DNA of 64,000 nt, taken from Ruminococcus flavefaciens 007c. Its GTDB lineage: Bacteria; Bacillota; Clostridia; Oscillospirales; Ruminococcaceae. Both the position numbers and the translations under genes were made by a program. Each line of letters starts with the position of its first letter. Position 1 is the first letter of the stretch. Positions 43,108 to 50,731 of the stretch are shown piece after piece. The stretch is from positions 67,001 through 131,000 of the forward strand of contig NZ_ATAX01000028.1 in the NCBI RefSeq assembly GCF_000571935.1. Direction: 5' to 3'. The notes beneath the pieces were generated by a model. That model searched no databases and was not told the DNA's origin. It saw only the letters and a program-made list of their open reading frames with translations.

Positions 43108-43512
43108 TTACGCAAGCTTTGAGGCAAGCTCTTTCAGCTTTGCAAGGTCATCATCGGAAGCTGCTTCGTTAACAATAAAGCCCTCATCGCCGATAAGCTC
43201 TGCACCTGCTGCCTTTGTGCGGTCGTACCAGTTACGCATCCATTCGCCGTCGCCCCAGCCGTATGAGCCGAAGAGAAGAACCTTCTTGCCGCTGAGTGAA
43301 CCCTCAATACCTGTGAAGAAAGGCTCAAATGTATCTTCCTCAAGCACCTCAGCACCCATTGCAGGGCAGCCGAAAGCAAATGCCTCATAGTCTGCTGCAT
43401 TGCCATTGAACTCTGATACCTCAAAAAGCTCTGCATTTGCGCCCTCGGCTGCTGCTTTTGCCATAGCCTCGGTATTGCCTGTGCCGCTCCAATAAATTAC
43501 TGCTGTTTTCAT
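43108..43512 (-). CDS. Flavodoxin
   Basis: The 134-residue protein is a short-chain flavodoxin, an FMN electron carrier that replaces ferredoxin when iron is short. The phosphate-binding loop is WSGTGNTEAMA (about 8-18), and the isoalloxazine-contact loops are FGCPAMGAE and LLFGSYGWGDGEW. Its start overlaps the DUF3793 stop by four bases. Its place among feo genes fits induction by iron starvation. Confidence 0.95.
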   Translation of the reverse strand: MKTAVIYWSGTGNTEAMAKAAAEGANAELFEVSEFNGNAADYEAFAFGCPAMGAEVLEEDTFEPFFTGIEGSLSGKKVLLFGSYGWGDGEWMRNWYDRTKAAGAELIGDEGFIVNEAASDDDLAKLKELASKLA

Positions 43513-44087
43513 ATATTTTCCTCCTTGGAAATAGCCTGAAACAAATTCAGACCGATTTTTAATCTATCGAACAGGATAGCCCTGCAGCGATCGTAAGTTT
43601 TAAATGTCTGCCGTGCCTTTTCAGCGTTTTCATACACCTTCCAGTAGCCGCACAGCAGACAGTTTTTGCCGTGATTGCCTATAAATCCTCTGACATCCTC
43701 AACGGGATAGCCGAGAAATACCCCTATCTCATGTGGAAAGCTGCCGCAGATTATACGGCCCGAAAGCCTGCGGAGCTTTTGTTCAAGGCTCATATCGCAG
43801 GTATAGCCGTATTCTGAAAGGAATTGCTGAATCTTTGGCATACCGAGCCATGCAGTCAGCATTTTCTTGTTGTAGATATATACAAGTGTACGCTTGCGGC
43901 ATCTGCATAATTGAATTGCTGTAAGTCCGTTTCCGGCCATATTATCTGCAAATTCACGCAGATATTCCTTAATAGTTCCCTCACTCATATCAAAGGAAAT
44001 AAGGTTTGCGCACTTTACTCCCAGAAGCGTGGGAGCACTGTGGAAAGCAAGGTCACTATCAATACTTCTGCGCTCAACTTCGGACAT
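43509..44087 (-). CDS. DUF3793 family protein
   Basis: The 192-residue protein shows the DUF3793 hallmarks HSAPTLLGVKCANLISFD (about 16-33) and FPHEIGVFLGYPVEDVRGFI (about 118-137), followed by the Cys-containing KNCLLCGYWKVYENAEKA. The family's function is unknown, but its genes commonly sit with feo and flavodoxin genes in clostridia. Its start overlaps the DUF2325 gene by 14 bases, and its end overlaps flavodoxin by four. Confidence 0.88.
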   Translation of the reverse strand: MSEVERRSIDSDLAFHSAPTLLGVKCANLISFDMSEGTIKEYLREFADNMAGNGLTAIQLCRCRKRTLVYIYNKKMLTAWLGMPKIQQFLSEYGYTCDMSLEQKLRRLSGRIICGSFPHEIGVFLGYPVEDVRGFIGNHGKNCLLCGYWKVYENAEKARQTFKTYDRCRAILFDRLKIGLNLFQAISKEENI

Positions 44088-44373
44088 ATTTCCTCCCCTT
44101 TATATCAGTAAGAAGCTGCTTCAGCGCACTTACGCTGGAGCTGTGGACGTGCTCAACAGGCACGCCGTTTTTCTCGGAGCTTTTCTTGACAGCTCCCAGC
44201 ATTTTATGTGAACAGGTCCCTGTGAAAACCACCATAAGATCAGGAGTACCAAGCTTGTTCTCGAAGTCCGCAGGCATTTGTGTGAAGACCTTGGACTTGT
44301 GATTGAATGATTTACAGATATCCTGATAACGTGTTGCCATGCGGTCATTGCCGCCAACGATTACTATGCTCAT
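44074..44373 (-). CDS. DUF2325 domain protein
   Basis: The 99-residue protein begins MSIVIVGGNDRMATRYQDIC and has VVFTGTCSHKMLGAVKKSSE, the pattern of DUF2325, a small Rossmann-like domain with a conserved Cys-His pair that may bind metal. An AAAGGAGG site precedes the ATG, and a DtxR-like box (44388-44403) lies just upstream of it. Confidence 0.85.
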   Translation of the reverse strand: MSIVIVGGNDRMATRYQDICKSFNHKSKVFTQMPADFENKLGTPDLMVVFTGTCSHKMLGAVKKSSEKNGVPVEHVHSSSVSALKQLLTDIKGRKYVRS

Positions 44374-44387
44374 AATTCCTCCTTTTT

Positions 44388-44403
44388 GTTAGTTGATGCT
44401 AAT
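44388..44403. promoter_or_regulatory. DtxR/IdeR-like box upstream of the DUF2325 gene
   Basis: GTTAGTTGATGCTAAT contains TTAG-N6-CTAA, identical in layout to the core of DtxR/IdeR operators. Related sites are at 47073-47088 and 47602-47617. No clear promoter was found beside this one. Confidence 0.55.
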
Positions 44404-44419
44404 TCCAATGTTTTTATAT

Positions 44420-44441
44420 GGGGCGATGCCTGCACCGCCCC
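44420..44441 (-). promoter_or_regulatory. Hairpin between the FeoB-associated and DUF2325 genes
   Basis: GGGGCGGTGC pairs with GCATCGCCCC (one G-U, loop AG) on the minus strand. No T-tract follows, so an mRNA-stability or partial-termination role is more likely than full termination. Confidence 0.55.
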
Positions 44442-44463
44442 GTTATTATGTTTTATGTGATCT

Positions 44464-44631
44464 TTACTTATGGCATTTTCCGTGCATAGCGCAGTGCTCG
44501 CAGCCACAGCCGCAAGAACCCTTGCCGCTTTTCTTATCCTTTACCATTTTTACTATTACCGACGTCACTACAGCAATGAGTATCAGCGATACGATGATAG
44601 TTCCGAGATTTTCAGCCAGCCATGCGAGCAT
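44464..44631 (-). CDS. FeoB-associated Cys-rich membrane peptide
   Basis: This 55-residue gene is short. It reads MLAWLAENLGTIIVSLILIA, then a second hydrophobic stretch VVTSVIVKMV and a tail SCGCGCEHCAMHGKCHK. One N-terminal helix followed by a Cys/His cluster is the FeoB_associated family (PF12669 type). AGGAG lies seven bases before the ATG, and the gene starts 12 bases after the feoB stop. It probably helps FeoB or handles Fe(II) on the cytoplasmic side. Confidence 0.9.
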   Translation of the reverse strand: MLAWLAENLGTIIVSLILIAVVTSVIVKMVKDKKSGKGSCGCGCEHCAMHGKCHK

Positions 44632-44643
44632 AATATCACTCCT

Positions 44644-47055
44644 TTAAGCTTTTACCTTTACATCGCCCTTGAATGTCGAGGCCTCGTGATACTTCTTAAT
44701 GAAAAGCATATAGCACATGAATGCAAGTATCAGAGCTGCTGCGATAACGCCGATTATGTTTGACTCGCCTGTGAAAAGTCCGCCGAACTGTGTTATCATA
44801 AGCGCGATAGCGTAAGCGAAACCGCACTGATAAATGATAGCAAATGCTGTCCACTTTGCGTTGTTCATCTCACGCTTGATAGCTCCGATAGCTGCGAAGC
44901 AGGGAGCACACAGCAGATTGAACACAAGGAACGAGAAGCCTGTGATACCTGTGAACTTTGAAGCAAGGGTCTGCCATACAGTGCCGTCTCCGCCGCCGTA
45001 AAGAACGCCCATTGTTCCGACGATATTTTCCTTTGCCACAAGTCCCGTGATAGAAGCAACGGCTGCCTGCCAGTTGCCCCAGCCTAAAGGCGAGAATATC
45101 CATGCGATAATTGAACCGAAGCCTGCAAGGAGAGAGCTGTCAAGCTGATCCTCATCAAGCATTTTAAAGTTGCCGTCCACTGTTCCGAACCGTGACAGGA
45201 ACCAGATAACGATAGTGGAAAGCAGGATTATCGAGCCGGCCTTTTTGATGAATGACCAACCGCGCTCCCACATCGAGCGGAGAACGTTGCTGAGTGTAGG
45301 CATATGGTATGCGGGAAGCTCCATAACGAAGGGTGCAGGCTCGCCTGAGAACATTGCTGTCTTTTTGAGCATGATACCCGAAACGATTATAGCAGCCATG
45401 CCGATGAAGTACGCAGATACCGAGATAAGCGGAGAGCCGCCGAATATCGCTCCTGCGATCATTGCAATGAAGGGTACTTTCGCACCGCAGGGAATGAATG
45501 TGGTAGTCATGATAGTCATACGTCTGTCGCGCTCGTTTTCGATCGTACGGCTTGCCATGATACCCGGAACTCCGCAGCCTACGCCTACGAGCATAGGTAT
45601 GAAGGACTTGCCCGAGAGACCGAACTTTCTGAACACACGGTCGAGGACGAATGCAATACGTGCCATATATCCGCAGGCTTCAAGAGCTGCAAGCAGGAAG
45701 AACAGCACTAACATCTGAGGTACAAATCCGAGGACACCGCCCACGCCTGCAATGATACCGTCGATGATAAGACCCTTCAACCAGTCAGCTGCGCCTATCT
45801 TGTCAAGTCCGCTTTCTGCCAGTGCAGGGATACTCGGCACAAACACGCCGTAGTCCGCGGGATCGGGCTCCTCGCCGATACGCTCAACAGTGGCAAGCGC
45901 ATCATTGTAATCCTCGATAGTTGCAGTCTCATCGGTGGTCTCAAGAGTTTCCTCGTCTTCTACAGAGTAGGTGAACTCTCCAACGGGAGCACTTCCGTTT
46001 TCCTCAATGTATGCGTCATAGCCGTCGATTATCTGCTGTGCGCCGGCATACTCGTCAGCTATCTCTGAGTACTTTGATGAACCGATACCCAACAGATGGA
46101 AGCCGTCACCGAAAAGATTGTCGTTTGTCCAGTCAGTAGCCCAGGCTCCCGGGCCTTTCATAGCAATAAGATATACAAGTGTCATGATGACCGCAAAGAT
46201 AGGAAGTCCCAGCCAGCGGTTGGTAACGATTTTATCTATCTTATCGGAGACTGTAAGACTGCCTGCGTTTTTCTTCTTGTATGAAGCCTTGATAACATCG
46301 GCTATGTAGATGTAGCGCTCATTTGTGATGATACTCTCAGCATCATCGTCAAGCTCTTTTTCAGCAGCAGCTATATCTTCTTCGATATGCTTCATTGTAC
46401 CCTCGGGGATATTCAGCTTTTCAAGAACTTTTTCGTCACGCTCAAATACCTTTATAGCGTACCAGCGCTGCTGCTCCTCCGGCATATCATGGAGAACAGC
46501 CTCCTCAATATGAGCGATAGCGTGTTCGACAGGGCCACTGAAGGTATGCTGCGGGATAGTTTTGCTGTTCTTTGCAGCGTTTATTGCAGCCTCCGCAGCT
46601 TCATCAACTCCGGTGCCTTTCAGCGCGGATATCTCAACTATCTGACATCCCAGCTGCTTTGAAAGCTGAGGAATGTTTATCTTGTCGCCGTTTTTCTTCA
46701 CGACATCCATCATATTTATGGCACAGACAACAGGTATTCCCAGCTCTACGAGCTGCGTTGTGAGGTAGAGATTCCTTTCAAGATTTGTGCCGTCGATGAT
46801 ATTCAGTATAGCGTCAGGTCTGGTTTCGATAAGGTAGTTTCTTGCAACGACTTCTTCGAGAGTATACGGCGACAATGAATAGATTCCGGGCAGGTCAGTA
46901 ATAATGACATCACTGTGCTTTTTCAGCTTTCCCTCCTTTTTCTCAACAGTAACTCCGGGCCAGTTGCCGACGAACTGGTTTGAACCCGTCAGTGCATTGA
47001 ACAGGGTGGTCTTGCCTGCATTCGGGTTGCCTGCAAGTGCTATTCGCAGTTCCAT
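44644..47055 (-). CDS. feoB: Ferrous iron transporter FeoB
   Basis: FeoB imports Fe(II). The N-terminal G domain shows G1 GNPNAGKTT (9-17), G3 DLPG (about 55-58), G4 INMMD and G5 SALKGTG. The membrane part has the Gate motifs LVGVGCGVPGIMASRTIENE and FIPCGAKVPF. Between the first two helices (about residues 310-420) there is an acidic extracellular stretch, longer than in E. coli FeoB (for example YSVEDEETLETTDETATIED). At 803 residues it is slightly longer than E. coli FeoB (773). The feoA genes lie upstream. Confidence 0.97.
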   Translation of the reverse strand: MELRIALAGNPNAGKTTLFNALTGSNQFVGNWPGVTVEKKEGKLKKHSDVIITDLPGIYSLSPYTLEEVVARNYLIETRPDAILNIIDGTNLERNLYLTTQLVELGIPVVCAINMMDVVKKNGDKINIPQLSKQLGCQIVEISALKGTGVDEAAEAAINAAKNSKTIPQHTFSGPVEHAIAHIEEAVLHDMPEEQQRWYAIKVFERDEKVLEKLNIPEGTMKHIEEDIAAAEKELDDDAESIITNERYIYIADVIKASYKKKNAGSLTVSDKIDKIVTNRWLGLPIFAVIMTLVYLIAMKGPGAWATDWTNDNLFGDGFHLLGIGSSKYSEIADEYAGAQQIIDGYDAYIEENGSAPVGEFTYSVEDEETLETTDETATIEDYNDALATVERIGEEPDPADYGVFVPSIPALAESGLDKIGAADWLKGLIIDGIIAGVGGVLGFVPQMLVLFFLLAALEACGYMARIAFVLDRVFRKFGLSGKSFIPMLVGVGCGVPGIMASRTIENERDRRMTIMTTTFIPCGAKVPFIAMIAGAIFGGSPLISVSAYFIGMAAIIVSGIMLKKTAMFSGEPAPFVMELPAYHMPTLSNVLRSMWERGWSFIKKAGSIILLSTIVIWFLSRFGTVDGNFKMLDEDQLDSSLLAGFGSIIAWIFSPLGWGNWQAAVASITGLVAKENIVGTMGVLYGGGDGTVWQTLASKFTGITGFSFLVFNLLCAPCFAAIGAIKREMNNAKWTAFAIIYQCGFAYAIALMITQFGGLFTGESNIIGVIAAALILAFMCYMLFIKKYHEASTFKGDVKVKA

Positions 47056-47072
47056 GTATATCTTCCTTTCAG

Positions 47073-47088
47073 GTTATTATTAGCTAAC
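47073..47088. promoter_or_regulatory. DtxR/IdeR-like box upstream of feoB
   Basis: GTTATTATTAGCTAAC has TTAT-N6-CTAA, seven of eight positions of the TTAG-N6-CTAA pattern, with perfect outer GTTA/TAAC arms. It sits 18 bases before the feoB start. Confidence 0.45.
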
Positions 47089-47104
47089 GCAAAATCAAAA
47101 ACAT

Positions 47105-47123
47105 AAGGACTAAAAAAGTCCTT
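47105..47123 (-). terminator. Hairpin between feoA and feoB
   Basis: AAGGACT/AGTCCTT with a five-base loop is followed on the minus strand by ATGTTTTTGATTTTG. It may partly terminate the feoA transcript and lower feoB expression. Confidence 0.5.
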
Positions 47124-47131
47124 ATCCCTAA

Positions 47132-47353
47132 TCATTCGACCTCAATAAGCTCGGCGTCTGCCTTTCGCAGTGAAAGCTCATAGCCGCGCACCTTTATTTC
47201 AATCGGATCGCCGAGAGGTGCCACCTTACGGACAAACACCTCTGTCCCCTTTGTAAGTCCCATATCCATTATACGGCGCTTTATCGCACCCTCTCCGTGA
47301 AGCTTCTTCACCTTTGCAGTTGCTCCCACAGCCGTTTCTCTAAGCGTTTTCAT
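47132..47353 (-). CDS. feoA: FeoA family protein (second copy in operon)
   Basis: FeoA is a small SH3-like protein that supports FeoB. The 73-residue product shows GATAKVKKLHGEGAIKRRIM, DMGLTKGTEVFVRKVAPLGD and PIEIKVRGYELSLRKADAEL, all typical. The ATG at 47353 is preferred to the GTG at 47362 because GAGGTG then stands nine bases upstream. The upstream FeoA ends 14 bases before it. Confidence 0.93.
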   Translation of the reverse strand: MKTLRETAVGATAKVKKLHGEGAIKRRIMDMGLTKGTEVFVRKVAPLGDPIEIKVRGYELSLRKADAELIEVE

Positions 47354-47367
47354 TATACTCACCTCTA

Positions 47368-47580
47368 TCAGACCATTATTCTCCGAGCCATATCCGCACC
47401 GATGGCGATACGTGACTCCTTGACCTTGACAATGACGTTTTCACCAAGTACATTTATGAGCTTAACTGTTCCGCCCACGGTAAATCCGAGATTTTCAAGG
47501 TGCTGACGTATCTCGGGACTTCCTCCCAGTTTCTTGATAGTCAGTTCCTTTTCGGGTTCTGCTAAACTAAGCGGCATCAT
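47368..47580 (-). CDS. feoA: FeoA family protein (first gene of operon)
   Basis: The 70-residue FeoA domain protein has KELTIKKLGGSPEIRQHLEN, LGFTVGGTVKLINVLGENVI and KESRIAIGADMARRIMV. It differs clearly from the second FeoA, and two FeoA genes before feoB are common in clostridia. It is the first gene after the promoter at 47624-47652 and has GGGTGAG before the double ATG. Confidence 0.93.
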   Translation of the reverse strand: MMPLSLAEPEKELTIKKLGGSPEIRQHLENLGFTVGGTVKLINVLGENVIVKVKESRIAIGADMARRIMV

Positions 47581-47601
47581 TTTCTCACCCTTTTCATTAA
47601 A

Positions 47602-47617
47602 GTTAGTGTCCTATAAC
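47602..47617. promoter_or_regulatory. DtxR/IdeR-like box at the feo promoter
   Basis: GTTAGTGTCCTATAAC has TTAG-N6-ATAA, seven of eight positions of the pattern. It starts seven bases after the -10 element and covers the expected transcription start, a good repressor position. Confidence 0.55.
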
Positions 47618-47623
47618 AATGAA

Positions 47624-47652
47624 ATATTATCACTTTGCGTTTCATTTGTCAA
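47624..47652 (-). promoter_or_regulatory. Promoter of the feo operon
   Basis: TTGACA (47652-47647), 17-base spacer, TAATAT (47629-47624) on the minus strand. Confidence 0.85.
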
Positions 47653-47755
47653 GACATAAAGAAAAGAAAAATCCGAAGTTTGTACATAATAACAAAATGT
47701 GAGTACGCGCTAACACAATTTTTGTTAATATACTGCCTTGTCATGAGCTTTTGAG

Positions 47756-48493
47756 TCAGCGTACATCATAATAAAAACTATCCGTAGCCTGACGGTCTTT
47801 TCCTGTGAAGATACGTTTTGTAAGTTTTCGGTTCTTAATAAGATACCAGTCACCGAATTCATCGAATTTGCGCGATGAAGTCAAAACATAGGAGCGCTTG
47901 AGCGTTCCGTATTTCTTTCCTTTCTTTTTGCCGTATTTTTTCAGCCGTGCAGCGAAATCCATATCTTCAAGACTTACCAGACTCTCGTCAAATCCGTTCA
48001 CAGCATCAAAGTCACGCTTGTAAAGCCAGAACATAGCTCCGCTGAGGTAACCGCCATTTTTTATCATAACAGGCAAAAGATTGAAAACTACATACAAAGA
48101 AGAAAATGCTATCCCCAATGACATTCTTTCAAACTTCGGATTAGTGCCGCCGCCGATATATTTCCCGCTTTCAAGCTTTTCCCTTATCTCCGCAAGCGAG
48201 TGTTTTGTCATCAGACTGTCTGCATCTACCGTTACCACTATCTCGCCTTTTGCCGCCCTCACGCCCGTATTCCTGACGGCAGCGATACATTTGTCATTGT
48301 TTTCAAGCACTCTTGCACCATAGCGCGCGGCTATCGCACAGGTTTTGTCGGTACACCTGTTTGCAACAACAATTATCTCCACGTTATCAGGTCTGACATA
48401 TTTTGATGCACCGATAACTGCACGAAGACATCTGCCTATATACTTTTCTTCATTGTGAGCAGGTATAACTACGGAAAATTTTATTCTGTTCAT
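47756..48493 (-). CDS. Family 2 glycosyltransferase
   Basis: The 245-residue enzyme is a GT-A fold transferase. It starts FSVVIPAHNEEKYIGRCLRA, has the nucleotide-sugar DxD-type motif VTVDADSLM (about 88-96) and the later acceptor region VSLEDMDFAARLKKYGKK, whose EDMD matches the ED motif of GT2. A moderately hydrophobic stretch near 128-145 may touch the membrane. It is alone; the donor and acceptor are unknown. Its promoter is at 48543-48572. Confidence 0.9.
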   Translation of the reverse strand: MNRIKFSVVIPAHNEEKYIGRCLRAVIGASKYVRPDNVEIIVVANRCTDKTCAIAARYGARVLENNDKCIAAVRNTGVRAAKGEIVVTVDADSLMTKHSLAEIREKLESGKYIGGGTNPKFERMSLGIAFSSLYVVFNLLPVMIKNGGYLSGAMFWLYKRDFDAVNGFDESLVSLEDMDFAARLKKYGKKKGKKYGTLKRSYVLTSSRKFDEFGDWYLIKNRKLTKRIFTGKDRQATDSFYYDVR

Positions 48494-48542
48494 AACACAC
48501 CTCTGAATCCCGATCTGTTAAAGTAACCTTTGTACTATCCAT

Positions 48543-48572
48543 ATTATACACTTCACTGCCGTCAAAAGTCAA
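48543..48572 (-). promoter_or_regulatory. Promoter of the glycosyltransferase gene
   Basis: TTGACT (48572-48567), 18-base spacer, TATAAT (48548-48543) on the minus strand. The element is repeated at 36922-36951. Confidence 0.75.
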
Positions 48573-48706
48573 GAATTCCGGCTTCGGCATTCTTCAGGCA
48601 GGGCGACTGTCAGAGCCCTGTATAGAAATGTCAGCAAGCTTTTACTCTCGTATAAAAGGATCTCACTCACCGGACGAAGTCCGGGCAATGACCGCTGTAC
48701 GGCGGT
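48571..48706. ncRNA. Candidate structured RNA with four successive hairpins
   Basis: No coding frame was found. The stems are AAGAAT-CCG/CGG-ATTCTT (48571-48594), CAGGGC/GCCCTG (48599-48620), CCGGAC/GTCCGG with loop GAA (48670-48684) and ACCGC/GCGGT (48691-48706). They crowd into 136 bases between divergent promoters. The transcribed strand is not clear, and a mobile repeat is an alternative. Confidence 0.35.
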
Positions 48707-48727
48707 TGTTTGGGACACATTATATTA

Positions 48728-48756
48728 TTGACTTTGTCATTGTTATATGATACAAT
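48728..48756 (+). promoter_or_regulatory. Promoter of the MORN gene
   Basis: TTGACT (48728-48733), 17-base spacer, TACAAT (48751-48756), about 67 bases before the ATG. Confidence 0.82.
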
Positions 48757-48822
48757 ATATCATATAAATTGATCGTTAGCTCCTCCGTTAAAGATATAAA
48801 CTGATTATGAGGAAATGATACT

Positions 48823-49971
48823 ATGGGAATGTTGGATTTTTTGAAGGTTAGCAACGGCATCGCAAACAATATCCGCTTTACAAGCGATACTCTCGGCTCA
48901 GGCCTTTATTCAGGCCACGTAAACTCCTCAAGGCTGCCCGAGGGCCGCGGTGTTTTCATTAACGCCCTGGAAATTGAATATGACGGGGAATGGCAGAACG
49001 GCAGGCTTTGCGGCTTCGGCAGAAAATATGCCAAGGGTTATTACGACGTCGTTCAGGGAAATGACGACGACGCCAGCAAGTCCCTGGTATACGCAGGGGA
49101 GTTCAGGGACGACAGATTTCACGGAAAAGGCAAACAGTACAGACAAACCGGCAAGCTCGAATACGACGGCGACTGGATAGACGGCTGGCGCTGCGGCGAA
49201 GGCACCGAATACTATGAGAACGGCAGACCTAAATTCGTTGGCTCATGGAACAGGGGCAGATACCAGGGCAAAGGCGTGTATACCTACGAGAACGGCGACG
49301 TTATCGAGGGCGAATGGGCAGACGGTATGCTCACCGGCGAGGCTATGCTGAAAATGCACGATAACTGCGTCTACAAGCGCATATATAAGGACGGCAGGAT
49401 GCTCAGCGAAGAGCTTATAAGCGGTACTCCCAGAATATCTCCCGACGCGCAGAGGAACTTGAAATTTGACAACGGCACCTATATCGGCGAGGTGGATTTC
49501 AACGGAAAGATCCACGGCAAGGGCGTGTTCACCTACACCAACGGCAATAAGTACGAGGGAAGCTTCAAGGAAGGCGTCAAGCACGGCAGAGGCGTTTTCA
49601 CCTGGGCTGACGGCAATGTTTACGAAGGCGAATACGAAAACGATATGAGAAACGGCATCGGCGTGTACTCCTACATAAACGGCAACAGGTACGACGGTGA
49701 ATGGAAGGACAATGTCAAAAACGGCCACGGCGTCTTCTATTACGGCAACGGCGACCGCTATGACGGCTGCTATTCCGAAAGCCTCAGACAAGGCCACGGT
49801 ATCTATTACTATAAAAACGGCAGCATTCTCGAATGTGAATGGGACAGGGATATGCGTCACGGCAAGGGCGTCTTTACCTACCCCGACGGCAGAAAAAAAC
49901 TCCAGAAATGGGAAAATGACAGGCTAATAAACGAAGAGCTCCTTGAAAACGGTACAGGCTCCGCAAAATAA
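48823..49971 (+). CDS. MORN-repeat protein
   Basis: The 382-residue protein consists almost wholly of about twelve MORN repeats of roughly 23 residues, for example YDGDWIDGWRCGEGTEYYEN, YEGSFKEGVKHGRGVFTWAD and YDGEWKDNVKNGHGVFYYGN. No signal peptide or membrane helix is seen, so it is likely cytoplasmic or peripheral. MORN repeats form elongated beta meanders that bind lipids or proteins. A linker at about 180-215 splits six N-terminal from six C-terminal repeats. The DNA is repetitive in the same way. The ribosome binding site is GAGG with a spacing of about eight. Confidence 0.9.
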   Translation: MGMLDFLKVSNGIANNIRFTSDTLGSGLYSGHVNSSRLPEGRGVFINALEIEYDGEWQNGRLCGFGRKYAKGYYDVVQGNDDDASKSLVYAGEFRDDRFHGKGKQYRQTGKLEYDGDWIDGWRCGEGTEYYENGRPKFVGSWNRGRYQGKGVYTYENGDVIEGEWADGMLTGEAMLKMHDNCVYKRIYKDGRMLSEELISGTPRISPDAQRNLKFDNGTYIGEVDFNGKIHGKGVFTYTNGNKYEGSFKEGVKHGRGVFTWADGNVYEGEYENDMRNGIGVYSYINGNRYDGEWKDNVKNGHGVFYYGNGDRYDGCYSESLRQGHGIYYYKNGSILECEWDRDMRHGKGVFTYPDGRKKLQKWENDRLINEELLENGTGSAK

Positions 49972-50130
49972 AAAACAGCCCCGGAAGTATAGACGGGTGC
50001 TGATATAGATTTTTTTACAGCCATAATATTTCTGATATACAGTCGGAAGTATTATGGCGTTTCTATTGACAGGACTCCCATGTCGTGCTATAATCGTTAA
50101 AAACATAAACCGGAGTTCAGTGAGGTATTT

Positions 50131-50655
50131 ATGGAAAAACCAACAAAAGAAAAACTGGCGAGGATTGCAAAGGATATGGCGCAGGTCCCATTTCACGGAG
50201 ATATTGATGGGACAGCGTCCAATCTTGCGCCGATCGTGCGATTGTTTCCGACATGGGATCTCAAGGAAGCTGACGGGTTATGGTGCGCGGCATTTGTCTA
50301 CTATTGCTGCACGGCAGCGGGATTCGGGATCCCATACAGACCTGCGGAATGTAAAACCTGTCATCTCGCAGGCTGCCTTGGCTGGGAGGAGTATGCCATA
50401 GGCGATCAGCGGATCGAATACCATAAAGGCGCGGAAGGCTACGCTCCGGAAGCGGGAGACATTGTTCTCTATGACAGGGTATTCGAGAACAAAGAACATG
50501 ACCATATAGGGATCGTTCTTGAAAAACGGCGGCGTACAATCCTTGCTGCTGAAGGAAATGTGAATAATATTTCCGGAATTATCGAGCGTCCCATTGACGA
50601 TCATATTCGTGCGTATATCCGGATACCGGACGGATATCGGTACAGAGATGAGTGA
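50131..50655 (+). CDS. CHAP-domain amidase/peptidase-like protein
   Basis: The 174-residue protein has the CHAP pattern: catalytic Cys in GLWCAAFVYYCC (about 50-60), catalytic His in HDHIGIVLEKR (about 128-138) and the following AAEGNVNN. CHAP domains cut peptidoglycan cross-bridges or glutathionylspermidine amide bonds. There is no signal peptide, so it may act in the cytosol, be released by lysis or use a non-classical route. Its codons look more GC-ending in places (CGG, GCG) than those of its neighbours, a weak hint of transfer. GTGAGG lies upstream of the ATG. Confidence 0.78.
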   Translation: MEKPTKEKLARIAKDMAQVPFHGDIDGTASNLAPIVRLFPTWDLKEADGLWCAAFVYYCCTAAGFGIPYRPAECKTCHLAGCLGWEEYAIGDQRIEYHKGAEGYAPEAGDIVLYDRVFENKEHDHIGIVLEKRRRTILAAEGNVNNISGIIERPIDDHIRAYIRIPDGYRYRDE

Positions 50656-50693
50656 CGGATCCTGACTTCGATCAGCAGCCTGATAAACACAAT

Positions 50694-50723
50694 GCCCCTG
50701 AGTGTTTTGTAACGCTCAGGGGC
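50694..50723. terminator. Terminator between the convergent CHAP and HAD genes
   Basis: GCCCCTGAGTGTT pairs with AACGCTCAGGGGC (13 pairs, one G-U). TTGCTTTATC follows on the plus strand. It is eight bases before the HAD gene's stop, so it may serve both strands. Confidence 0.75.
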
Positions 50724-50731
50724 TTGCTTTA

